A stretch of DNA of 6,370 nucleotides from Candidatus Rokuibacteriota bacterium (GCA_016206385.1 JACQRS010000373.1:1-6370); one strand, 5' to 3'; positions 1 to 6,324 are shown, numbered from the stretch's first letter. Numbers and translations are program-made. Notes: generated by a model not told the origin, from the letters alone.

Positions 1-1076
1 CCCTCCTCGAACCAGAGGGCCCGGGCGTCCCGGTAGAGGCGCTCGATGGGATAGGCCACGGTGAGGCCCCGGCCGCCGAAGATCCTGAGGGCCTTGTCAG
101 TGACCTGGCCCACCATCTCAAGGCAAAACAGCTTGGCTATCGCCGCCTCCTTCGCCAGCGGCAGCCCCTCGTCAAACCGGCAGGCCGCATCCATCACCAA
201 GAGGCGCCCGGCATGAATCCCCGTGGCCATCTCGGCCAGCACCATCTGGATCGCTTGGCGTTCGGCGATCGGCTTGCCGAAGGTGACCCGCTGCTTGGCG
301 AAGTCCGCCGCCAGCTCGAGGCAGCGCTGGGCGATCCCCACGCAGCTCTGGGCGATGGCGGCCCGGCTCTGGTCGAGGAAGCCCCGGAGGACGATGGTCA
401 GCCCATCGCCTTCCTTTCCGATGAGATTCTCCGCAGGCACCGGAGCATCCCGGAACTCCAGGACGCCGTGCTCGCTCCCCCGCATGCCCATCATCTCCGG
501 CATCAGGGTGATGGTGAAGCCCGGCGTGTTCCGCTCCACGAGGAAGGCCGAGATTCCCGCCCCGCCTTTTGACCGGTCGGTGCAGGCCACCACGGTGAAG
601 ACGTCGGCGATGTCGGCGAAGGTGATGAGGTGCTTCTTCCCCGTGAGGTAGTAGGTGTCGCCCCGGCGAACCGCCACGGTCCCGACGTCAGCGCCGGTAC
701 CCGTGTCGGGCTCTGTCAGGGCGAAGGCCGGGATAACCTCTCCCGCGGCGAGGGCGGTGAGCCACCGGTCCTTCAACGCCTTGCGCGCGTAGCTCAGCGG
801 GCGCCACATGGTGTTCACGCCGTGCACCAGAATCCGGATCGTCCCGTGGCTCTTCGCGCACTCCTCCAGGATAGGCAGATACTCCTGAAGCTTCAGGCCC
901 TCGCCCCCGTACTCCCGCGGATAGGTCAGGCGCAGGAGACCGAGCTCCCGAAGGCGCTTGAGGAGGGCGTCGGGAACGCGCTTCTCGGTCTCGATCTGCC
1001 GGGCGAAGGCCTCGCCTTCTGTCAGGATGAAGTCACGGATCTGCTCGCGGTACTCAGCCAGGTTCAGAATCGCCAT
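1..1076 (-). CDS. Acyl-CoA dehydrogenase, 3' end cut by the window edge
   Basis: This is an FAD-dependent acyl-CoA dehydrogenase, a cytoplasmic enzyme that makes the alpha,beta double bond in an acyl-CoA and passes electrons to ETF. 358 codons are visible; the family usually has about 380-390, so roughly 25-30 residues lie beyond the left edge. The flavin/substrate motif LTEPDTGTGADVG is at residues 120-132; it is about two residues longer than the common TEPxxGSD form. It is followed by YYLTGKKHLIT (142-152), the C-terminal helical-domain motif RVTFGKPIAERQAIQ (263-277) and FGGRGLTVAYPIERLYRDAR (333-352). The last visible residue, Glu358, aligns with the catalytic base of the usual EGT motif. 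The ATG at 1076 is supported by an AGGAG at 1084-1088 that overlaps the dppC stop, so it belongs to the transporter operon. The substrate cannot be read from the sequence; a cyclohexanecarboxyl-CoA or branched acyl-CoA would fit the neighbours. Confidence 0.93.
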   Translation of the reverse strand, partial: MAILNLAEYREQIRDFILTEGEAFARQIETEKRVPDALLKRLRELGLLRLTYPREYGGEGLKLQEYLPILEECAKSHGTIRILVHGVNTMWRPLSYARKALKDRWLTALAAGEVIPAFALTEPDTGTGADVGTVAVRRGDTYYLTGKKHLITFADIADVFTVVACTDRSKGGAGISAFLVERNTPGFTITLMPEMMGMRGSEHGVLEFRDAPVPAENLIGKEGDGLTIVLRGFLDQSRAAIAQSCVGIAQRCLELAADFAKQRVTFGKPIAERQAIQMVLAEMATGIHAGRLLVMDAACRFDEGLPLAKEAAIAKLFCLEMVGQVTDKALRIFGGRGLTVAYPIERLYRDARALWFEE

Positions 1077-1083
1077 TGCGTGT

Positions 1084-1088
1084 CTCCT
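1084..1088 (-). promoter_or_regulatory. Shine-Dalgarno of the acyl-CoA dehydrogenase, overlapping the dppC stop
   Basis: On the minus strand the junction reads TAGGAGACACGCAATG. The dppC stop TAG shares its last two bases with the AGGAG ribosome binding site, and a 7-nt spacer leads to the ATG at 1076. This decides the start and argues that the dehydrogenase is co-transcribed with the permease and probably translationally coupled to it. Confidence 0.85.
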
Positions 1089-1974
1089 ACCGGACCTTCA
1101 GGAGATCCCGGAGTCCGTCCCCGACCAGGTTGATGGCCAGCACGGTCGCGGCGAGGAAGAGCCCCGGGAAGAGGATGATCCAGAAGGCGAGCTGCAGGTA
1201 CGCCCGCCCCTCGGCCATGATGTTTCCCCAGGACGGGATGTGGGGCGGCGTGCCGGCGCCCAGGAAGGAGAGGTAGGCCTCCACGAGCATCGCCGAGGCA
1301 CAGATGTAGGTGCCGTGGACGATCAGTGGGGCGACCAGCGCCGGCAAGATGTAGCGCACGAGGATGCGTGGGGTCCCCACGCCCAGGGCCCGCGCCCCCT
1401 CGACCATCACCGCCTCCCGCAGCGAAAGCACCGAGGCGCGTACCAGGCGCACCACCCGCGGGATCTCGGGGATCACCAGCGCCACGATCACGTTCCTCAC
1501 GCTTCCGCGCATGAGCGCCATGAGGGCCAGCGCCAGCAGGATCGCGGGGATCGCCATGAGCCCGTCCATCACCCGCATCATGACGGCGTCCAGGCGCCGG
1601 TAGAAGCCGATGACGAGGCCGAGGGCCGTGCCGATCAGGAGGCTCGTCACCGACACGGCGGCACCCACGACGAGCGAGACGCGCGTCCCGTAGATGGTCC
1701 GCGTGTAGATGTCGCGCCCGTACTGGTCTGAGCCGAACCACCACTCGGCGGAGGGCGCGCGGAGGCGCTCGACCGGACGCATGGCCTGTGGGTCCCCGGT
1801 CCACCAGACGGGGGCGAAGACGCCTCCTGCCACGACGACCACGAGGGCCATCAGCCCCGCCACCAGCGTCGGGTTCCGGACGAGGAAGCGCCGGGCCTGG
1901 ACCAAGGCGCCGCGCTCGGCCGGCGCGGGGGCCAGGATGAGTTCGGCGGTAGAGGCGGACGAGGGCACCGCCAT
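1087..1974 (-). CDS. dppC: Peptide/nickel-type ABC transporter permease, DppC family
   Basis: Inner-membrane permease subunit of a family 5 (Dpp/Opp/Nik type) ABC importer, 295 aa, a normal length. A cytoplasmic N-terminus of about 34 residues precedes the first membrane helix (about 37-56). The subfamily signature WFGSDQYGRDIYTRTIYGTR is at 79-98. Further helices lie around 101-124, 138-155, 206-228 and 264-284. The EAA-type loop that contacts the ATPase is EGARALGVGTPRILVRYILP (192-211). The GAGTPPHIPSWG segment (239-250) and the C-terminal NLVGDGLRDLLK (282-293) are typical of DppC. I chose the ATG at 1974 because GAGGGG (1985-1990) lies 10 nt upstream; extending to 2052 would translate a GC-rich repeat. 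It pairs with the upstream DppB-type permease. The substrate is not determined, so the symbol denotes family only. Confidence 0.93.
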   Translation of the reverse strand: MAVPSSASTAELILAPAPAERGALVQARRFLVRNPTLVAGLMALVVVVAGGVFAPVWWTGDPQAMRPVERLRAPSAEWWFGSDQYGRDIYTRTIYGTRVSLVVGAAVSVTSLLIGTALGLVIGFYRRLDAVMMRVMDGLMAIPAILLALALMALMRGSVRNVIVALVIPEIPRVVRLVRASVLSLREAVMVEGARALGVGTPRILVRYILPALVAPLIVHGTYICASAMLVEAYLSFLGAGTPPHIPSWGNIMAEGRAYLQLAFWIILFPGLFLAATVLAINLVGDGLRDLLKVR

Positions 1975-1984
1975 GGGCGCTAGA

Positions 1985-1990
1985 CCCCTC
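1985..1990 (-). promoter_or_regulatory. Shine-Dalgarno of the dppC-type permease, inside a hairpin
   Basis: GAGGGG on the minus strand sits 10 nt before the ATG at 1974 and supports that start. It lies at the downstream edge of the second hairpin of the intergenic repeat and could also pair with the C-run just upstream of it (CCCCTCCGAGGGG). RNA structure may therefore limit access to it; this is inference. Confidence 0.5.
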
Positions 1991-2067
1991 GGAGGGGGGC
2001 TCCGCCCCCCTTCCGATACCTCCCCCCGAGGTTGCGCGGGCCGGGTACCCACGCCAGAGGCGTGGGT
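1985..2067 (-). repeat. Two-hairpin GC-rich intergenic repeat between the permease genes (copy 1)
   Basis: This fills about half of the 169-nt gap between the two permease genes. Read on the minus strand it has, in order: a perfect 9-bp stem, ACCCACGCC with loop TCT (2067-2047); the box GCGCAACC (2037-2030); a G-run with AGG (2027-2019); and a second stem, TCGGAAGGGGGGC, loop GGA, GCCCCCCTCCGA (2016-1989), with one bulged base. The same module order recurs at the right edge of the window in the opposite orientation, which marks it as a dispersed repeat rather than a gene-specific terminator. No T-run follows, so intrinsic termination is unlikely. The rest of the gap (2068-2143) shows no clear signal. 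Confidence 0.75.
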
Positions 2068-2143
2068 GCGCGCTCGGGGCGGAACATCTCGAAGGCCGGC
2101 GGTGCTGTCATCGGGGTTCGGCCTTACTCCGACAGGCTCCTAG

Positions 2144-3085
2144 CTAGTAGCGGATGCGCGGGTCGAGGACCGCGTAGAGGAGGTCGATCACCAGGTTTAT
2201 CAGCACGTAGACACCCGCCACGACCAGCAGCACGCCCTGAATCACCGGGTAATCGCGCCGGACGATGGCATCCACGGTGAGACGGCCCAGACCCGGCAGC
2301 GCGAAGACGGTCTCCGTGACGACGGCCCCGCCGATCAGAAGCGCGAAGCCGATCCCGATGATGGTAACGACCGGGAGCGACGCGTTCTTGAGAGCATGGC
2401 GCATCAGCACGCCCCGGGGCTCGAGCCCCGTGGCAAAGGCGGTGCGGATGTAGTCCTCGTGGAGTACACCGAGCATGCTGGCCCGGGTCATGCGGGCGAT
2501 GAGCGCCATATAGACGACAGACAGGGTCACCGCGGGCAAGATCAGGTGACTGAGGAACGGCCAGAACCCCTCCCGGAGTGGCACGTAGCCCTGGACCGGG
2601 AGCCAGCCGAGGGACAGCGCGAAGACGTAGACCAGGATGAAGCCGAGCCAGAAGACCGGCATGGAGAAGCCCGAGACGGCAAAGACCATGACGACGCGGT
2701 CGATCCAGGAGCGTTGCTTCCAGGCTGCGACGACGCCGAGGGGCACGCCGATGGCCACGCTGATCAGGAGGGCCAGGACGGTCAGGCCTGTCGTGGCCTC
2801 GGCCCGCTGGCCGATGAGCGTCGTGACGGGGAGCCCCGAGAAGATAGACGTCCCGAGGTCGCCGCGCACCACCTGGCCGAGCCAGATCCCCACCTGGACC
2901 AGGAACGGCCGGTCGAGGCCGAGCTTGGACCGGATCTTCGCCACCTCGTCGGGCGTGGCGTAGTCCCCCGCGATGATCACCGCGGGATCGCCCGGGGTCA
3001 CGTGGAGCAGCGCGAACACGGCGATGGCCACCACCCCCATGACGGGGATGGCGGCCATCAGCCGGCGGAAGATCTGCTGGAGCAT
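2144..3085 (-). CDS. dppB: Peptide/nickel-type ABC transporter permease, DppB family
   Basis: Inner-membrane permease of the same importer, 313 aa, typical for DppB. The first helix (about 9-28) is followed by TPGDP (30-34) and a periplasmic domain with KLGLDRP (54-60) and the family signature RGDLGTSI (74-81). Further helices are around 99-121, 133-157, 178-197, 236-258 and 284-306. The EAA-type ATPase contact loop is DYIRTAFATGLEPRGVLMRH (211-230), and ALPGLGRLTVDAI (262-274) is a conserved late motif. The C-terminus DPRIRY is standard. The ATG at 3085 lies 2 nt after the stop of the binding-protein gene (TAGAGATG) with no clear Shine-Dalgarno, so translation probably depends on terminating ribosomes restarting. 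Upstream in-frame extension runs inside the binding-protein gene and was not used. The substrate is unknown; the symbol denotes family only. Confidence 0.95.
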   Translation of the reverse strand: MLQQIFRRLMAAIPVMGVVAIAVFALLHVTPGDPAVIIAGDYATPDEVAKIRSKLGLDRPFLVQVGIWLGQVVRGDLGTSIFSGLPVTTLIGQRAEATTGLTVLALLISVAIGVPLGVVAAWKQRSWIDRVVMVFAVSGFSMPVFWLGFILVYVFALSLGWLPVQGYVPLREGFWPFLSHLILPAVTLSVVYMALIARMTRASMLGVLHEDYIRTAFATGLEPRGVLMRHALKNASLPVVTIIGIGFALLIGGAVVTETVFALPGLGRLTVDAIVRRDYPVIQGVLLVVAGVYVLINLVIDLLYAVLDPRIRY

Positions 3086-3087
3086 CT

Positions 3088-4683
3088 CTAGGCGATGGTG
3101 ACGTTCCAGAATAGCGGGGCCGGGAACCGCAGCACGCCCCGGACCTTCTTGCTGAACGCGAAGGGGAGTGTCCACTGCCCCCACGGGACGTAGAGGACCT
3201 CGTCGATGACAAGCCGCTGGATCTCGTCGGCGATCTGCTTCTGCTTCGCCTTGTCCGTGGCGCGGACCCAGTCGAGGCGGAGCTTCTCGATCTGGCCGTT
3301 CTCCGGCCAGCCGAACCAGGCGGTGGCCCCCGCGCCCGAAACGCCCGCGTGGACGGCGGGGTTGGCAACGTCGGCGCCGGTCCACCAGGTGTGGATGACG
3401 TTCCAGCCGCCCTGCGCCGGCGGATCCTTCTTCGCGCGGCGCGCCAGGTTTGTGGACCAGTCCACGGCCTGGATGTCCACGTTGAAGCCGATCTGCTGGA
3501 GGAGGTCCCGCGTGACCAGCGCGACGGCGGAGAGCGCCTGGATGTCGGTCACCTGGAGGACCGCCACGGGCCGACCGTCATAGCCCGACTCCTTGACGAG
3601 CTGCCGGGCTTTGGCGAGGTCCTGCTTCATGAGCGGCTCCGTGCCCACCTTGGACTCGAAGGGCCCGTCGCAGAGGAACACGGCATTGCAGGTCCGGTAG
3701 AACTTGGGCACGCCGACAGCCGCCGCGAGGTACTTCGTCTGGTCCATCATGTAGAGGAGCGCCTGGCGCGCCTTCTTGTTGTTGAACGGCGGGTGGAGGT
3801 GGTTCGGCCGGAGCCACCCCTGCTGCCCGCGCGGATCGAAGACGAAGGTTGTGAGCGCCGGGTTCTGCTCGACGCGCGGGACGAAGTCCACGGGCGGGTT
3901 CTCCCACCAGTCCACCTCGCCCCGCTCGAGGGCCCCGCTGGCCGTGGTGGCGTCAGGGATGTAGCGCCAGATCACCTTGTCCAGTTGCACCACCTTCCCG
4001 CCCGTGGAGCCGCTCGGCGCCTCCTTGCGCGGCACGTAGTCAGGGTTCTTGACGTAGACGACCTGGTTGCCCGGCTGCCACTCGTCCTTGACGAACCGGA
4101 AGGGACCGCTCCCGATGAACTCCTTGATCTGCTCACTGTCGGGCGTGGCCGCGACGTGGGCCGGCATGACGAAGGGCACGTTGCTGGAAGGCTTGCCCAG
4201 GGCCTCCAGGACCGGACCAAAGCGCTCCGAGAGCTCGAGCGCGAAGGTCTTCTTGTCCACGGGGGCGAGCTTGGCCGTGTGGGCCATCAGGAGCTTGCCG
4301 AACGGGTCCCGCTTCCCCCATCGCTTAACGGACTCCACGCAGTCCTCCGCGACTACGGGCTTACCGTCGTGCCACTTGAGCCCGTCCCGGAGCGTGAAGG
4401 TCCACTTCAGCCCGTCCTTCGACATGGTCCACTTGTCCACCATCTGCGGCTTGGTCTGGTCCTTCTCGTCGGTGCCGAAGAGGGTATCGTAGATCATGTA
4501 GGAGTGGTTCCGCGTGATGTACGCGGTGGTCCAGATGGGGTCCAGGACCTTGAGGTCCGCGTGGGCGATGAAGCGCATGGTGCCGCCGCGCTTCTGGGCG
4601 TGGACGTACGGCCCGCGAAGCGCGAGCGCGGTCGCCGTGGCCGCGCTCCCTGCCAGGAATTGGCGACGACTCAGTATGCTCAT
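3088..4683 (-). CDS. ABC transporter substrate-binding protein, family 5 (peptide/nickel/opine type), Tat signal
   Basis: Periplasmic (or lipid-free surface) solute-binding protein that captures the substrate for the DppB/DppC-type permeases; 531 aa, normal for family 5. The N-terminus has a twin-arginine motif SRRQFLA (5-11), a hydrophobic stretch (about 12-22) and a VHA/Q site for signal peptidase I after residue 29, so export by the Tat route is expected. There is no lipobox cysteine. Family hallmarks are LDPIWTTAYITRNH (47-60), YDTLF (65-69) and DGLKWTFTLRDGLKWHDGKP (90-109). GSGPFRFV (191-198) and FNNKKARQALLYMMD (300-314) follow. Cys332 and Cys338 are close enough to form a disulphide. 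A strong AAGGGAGGT lies 7 nt upstream of the ATG at 4683. Family members bind peptides, nickel, opines, glutathione or other small organics, so the ligand cannot be assigned; the neighbours suggest an organic acid. Confidence 0.94.
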   Translation of the reverse strand: MSILSRRQFLAGSAATATALALRGPYVHAQKRGGTMRFIAHADLKVLDPIWTTAYITRNHSYMIYDTLFGTDEKDQTKPQMVDKWTMSKDGLKWTFTLRDGLKWHDGKPVVAEDCVESVKRWGKRDPFGKLLMAHTAKLAPVDKKTFALELSERFGPVLEALGKPSSNVPFVMPAHVAATPDSEQIKEFIGSGPFRFVKDEWQPGNQVVYVKNPDYVPRKEAPSGSTGGKVVQLDKVIWRYIPDATTASGALERGEVDWWENPPVDFVPRVEQNPALTTFVFDPRGQQGWLRPNHLHPPFNNKKARQALLYMMDQTKYLAAAVGVPKFYRTCNAVFLCDGPFESKVGTEPLMKQDLAKARQLVKESGYDGRPVAVLQVTDIQALSAVALVTRDLLQQIGFNVDIQAVDWSTNLARRAKKDPPAQGGWNVIHTWWTGADVANPAVHAGVSGAGATAWFGWPENGQIEKLRLDWVRATDKAKQKQIADEIQRLVIDEVLYVPWGQWTLPFAFSKKVRGVLRFPAPLFWNVTIA

Positions 4684-4689
4684 GGCATG

Positions 4690-4698
4690 ACCTCCCTT
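4690..4698 (-). promoter_or_regulatory. Strong Shine-Dalgarno of the substrate-binding protein
   Basis: AAGGGAGGT on the minus strand, 7 nt before the ATG at 4683, is the best ribosome binding site in the window. This fits the usual need for more binding protein than permease. The ATG at 4688 within the same stretch is out of frame and meets a stop after two codons. Confidence 0.8.
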
Positions 4699-4701
4699 GT
4701 G

Positions 4702-4746
4702 CCCCTCACCCTCCCCTCTCCCCCAGGGGAGAGGAAGGTGAGGGGG
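4702..4746 (-). repeat. GC-rich inverted repeat between the BadH-like SDR and binding-protein genes
   Basis: This is a long imperfect palindrome starting 4 nt after the SDR stop on the minus strand. The arms pair CCCCTCACC (4702-4710) with GGTGAGGGG and CTCTCCCC (4717-4724) with GGGGAGAG; the middle has a mismatch and a 2-nt bulge, and the loop is only about one or two bases unless the innermost pairs open. No U-run follows, so it is not a canonical rho-independent terminator. It could stabilise RNA ends, partly attenuate transcription, or be a dispersed repeat of the kind common between genes in GC-rich genomes. The right side abuts the SDR gene and the left side abuts the Shine-Dalgarno of the binding protein. 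Confidence 0.7.
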
Positions 4747-4750
4747 AGTT

Positions 4751-5503
4751 TCAGACCATTGTGAGCCCGCCGGACACGGACAGGGTCTGACCGGTGACGT
4801 ATGCCGCCTCGTCGGAGGCGAGAAAGACCACGGCGGCGGCGATGTCCTCGGGAGTCGCGAGCCTGCCCCAGGGGATCACGCGCTTCAGACTCTCGGTGAG
4901 CTTCGGGTTGTCAGCGGCGATAGTGGCGAAGAGCGGCGTGTCGGTGGGACCGGGGCAGACGCAGTTGACATTGATCCGGTGGCGCGCCATCTCCCGGGCG
5001 ATCGTCTTGGTGAAGGCGATGACCCCGCCCTTGGCCGCCGAGTAGACCGCCTCCCCCGTGGAGCCGACGCGTCCGGCGTCAGACGCGATGCTGACGATCT
5101 TGCCGTAGCCGTTCTTCATCATCTCGCCCAGCACCGCCCGGGTGCAGATGATCGGCCCCTTGAGGTTGATGGCCAGGACCTTCTCCCAGGTCTCCTCCGT
5201 GGACTGGATGAACGGCTCCACCTTGTCCCAGCCGGCATTGTTGACGAGGATGTGGACCGTCCCCCAGCGCGCGATCACCCCGGCGACCGCGGCCTCGACC
5301 TCGGCCTTCCGGGTGACGTCAGCCCGATACGCGTGCGCCTGGCCTCCCTCCTTCTCGATAGTCGCCACTGTGTCGCGGGCGCCGGCCTCGGTCACGTCCA
5401 GGACCGCCACGCGCGCCGCCTCCCGCGCCAGGGCGAGCGCGATGGCGCGGCCGATCCCGCTGCCGGCGCCGGTCACCAGGGCCACGCGATCTTGAAGCCT
5501 CAC
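4751..5503 (-). CDS. SDR-family dehydrogenase, BadH-like (2-hydroxycyclohexanecarboxyl-CoA dehydrogenase type)
   Basis: Classical short-chain dehydrogenase of 250 aa, probably oxidising a hydroxyacyl-CoA to the ketoacyl-CoA with NAD+. The cofactor motif TGAGSGIG is at 11-18, and Asp36 at the end of the second strand favours NAD+. NNAG is at 88-91. The catalytic set is Asn113, Ser141, Tyr154 and Lys158 (YSAAK), and the PG motif is at 184-185. Several stretches resemble what I recall of BadH from Rhodopseudomonas: NNAGWD, IASDAGRVGSTGEAVY (139-154), CPGPTDT and the C-terminal LSVSGGLTM. BadH acts in cyclohexanecarboxylate breakdown; a FabG-like or other 3-hydroxyacyl-CoA dehydrogenase is the alternative. 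I chose the GTG at 5503 because the protein then begins right at the Rossmann fold (RLQDRVALVTG) and GAGG (5511-5514) lies 7 nt upstream. It overlaps the previous gene's stop by 4 nt (GTGA). Confidence 0.88.
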   Translation of the reverse strand: MRLQDRVALVTGAGSGIGRAIALALAREAARVAVLDVTEAGARDTVATIEKEGGQAHAYRADVTRKAEVEAAVAGVIARWGTVHILVNNAGWDKVEPFIQSTEETWEKVLAINLKGPIICTRAVLGEMMKNGYGKIVSIASDAGRVGSTGEAVYSAAKGGVIAFTKTIAREMARHRINVNCVCPGPTDTPLFATIAADNPKLTESLKRVIPWGRLATPEDIAAAVVFLASDEAAYVTGQTLSVSGGLTMV

Positions 5504-6291
5504 GGGCGTGCCTCGGGCAACCGCACGTAGGGCGACGGGATCGTCATGCCGCCATCCACCATGATGGTCTGGCCGACGATCCATTCGGCGTCGTCGGAGC
5601 AGAGGAAGGCGACCACACGGGCGATGTCGTCGGGCGTGCCGCTCCTGCCCTTCGGCGTGGACTCGACGATATCCCGCTGGAAGCGCTCGAAGTCCTCGCC
5701 CGCATAGGTGCGCGAGGAATCGGTCTCGACGAGGCCCGGGCTCACCCCGTTCACGGTGATCCCGAGCGGTGCCAGCTCGACCGCCAGATATCGGGTCAGT
5801 GTCTCCAGGGCTGCCTTGGCCGAGCCCAGGGCGGCGTAGTTCGGCAGATACCTGAGGGTGGGGAAGCTCGACACGGTGACGATTTTCCCGCGCCGGCCGG
5901 CCATGAGCCGCGCCGCCTCCTGGGCGGCCTGGACAAAGCCGAACACGCTGATCTGGTAGGTCCGAGCGAGATGGTGCGGCTTGAGATCGAGCACCTTCCG
6001 GAAGGCGGTGGCCGCCGCGTTGGCCACGAAGATGTCGAGGACGCCGAAGCGCTCGCCGACCTGCTCGAACATCCGCCTGATCTCCTCGGGCTGCTCGATG
6101 TCGGCCTGGACGCTGATCCCGCGCCGCCCGAGCGCCAAGACCTGCTCCACCACTTCTTTGGCGGCCGCCTCGCCCCGCTTGTAGTGGACGACGACAGCCG
6201 CACCGCGCTCGGCGAGGAGCAGCGCCGTCGCCCGCCCGATTCCCCGCGAGGCCCCGGTGATCAGCGCCACCTTATCCGCGAACTGGCTCAT
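5500..6291 (-). CDS. SDR-family oxidoreductase with Tyr-x6-Lys active site, FabL-like enoyl-ACP reductase
   Basis: NAD(P)H-dependent SDR of 263 aa. The nucleotide motif TGASRGIG is at 12-19. After the second strand come His36, Tyr37, Lys38 and Arg39 rather than Asp, which favours NADPH. NNAG is replaced by ANAA (90-93). The segment RYLPNYAALGSAKAALETLT (147-166) has Tyr152 six residues away from Lys159, with Leu155 where classical SDRs have tyrosine. This Y-x6-K spacing is the mark of the enoyl-ACP reductases FabI and FabL. The surrounding residues (SS..RYL.NY..G.SKAALE-LTRYLAVEL) closely resemble what I recall of Bacillus FabL. The likely reaction is reduction of an enoyl thioester, on ACP or perhaps CoA given the catabolic neighbours. 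The C-terminus is about 10 residues longer than FabL. The ATG at 6291 has AAGGGG four nt upstream. It is the first gene of the visible operon. Confidence 0.85.
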   Translation of the reverse strand: MSQFADKVALITGASRGIGRATALLLAERGAAVVVHYKRGEAAAKEVVEQVLALGRRGISVQADIEQPEEIRRMFEQVGERFGVLDIFVANAAATAFRKVLDLKPHHLARTYQISVFGFVQAAQEAARLMAGRRGKIVTVSSFPTLRYLPNYAALGSAKAALETLTRYLAVELAPLGITVNGVSPGLVETDSSRTYAGEDFERFQRDIVESTPKGRSGTPDDIARVVAFLCSDDAEWIVGQTIMVDGGMTIPSPYVRLPEARP

Positions 6292-6324
6292 CGCGCCCCT
6301 TCCCCTAACGCTTCGCTCTTTCGA

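Noticed and set aside
958..1731. 257-codon open frame on the plus strand
   Set aside because: It is antisense across the DppC and acyl-CoA dehydrogenase genes and has a composition-driven His/Asp/Arg-rich product.
1975..2052. 26-residue N-terminal extension of the DppC-type permease from a GTG at 2052
   Set aside because: It would translate the GC-rich repeat. The ATG at 1974 has a ribosome binding site and gives a normal-length family member.
1980..2111. 43-codon minus-strand frame starting at the ATG at 2111 in the gap between the permeases
   Set aside because: It is mostly repeat sequence, has no clear ribosome binding site and shows no recognisable protein; an accidental open frame in GC-rich DNA is more likely.
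2396..3091. 231-codon open frame on the plus strand
   Set aside because: It is antisense to the DppB-type permease; the product is low-complexity, rich in Asp, His and Glu, and matches no family I recognise.
2124..3368. 414-codon minus-strand frame overlapping the DppB gene
   Set aside because: The product is Arg/Pro/Gly-rich without membrane segments, while the other minus frame gives a complete permease with all motifs.
4702..4746. Rho-independent terminator
   Set aside because: The stem is strong but no T-run follows on the minus strand, and the next gene is close and functionally linked. It is listed as an inverted repeat instead.
3349..4764. 471-codon open frame on the plus strand
   Set aside because: It is antisense to the binding-protein gene, which has a signal peptide, family motifs and a strong ribosome binding site. 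The plus-strand product is Arg/Val/Gly/His-rich with no recognisable domain, as expected from high GC at third positions.
5504..5584. ATG start at 5584 for the second SDR
   Set aside because: The extra 27 residues lie fully within the first SDR gene in another frame and precede the Rossmann fold without a conserved role; the GTG at 5503 fits the family better.
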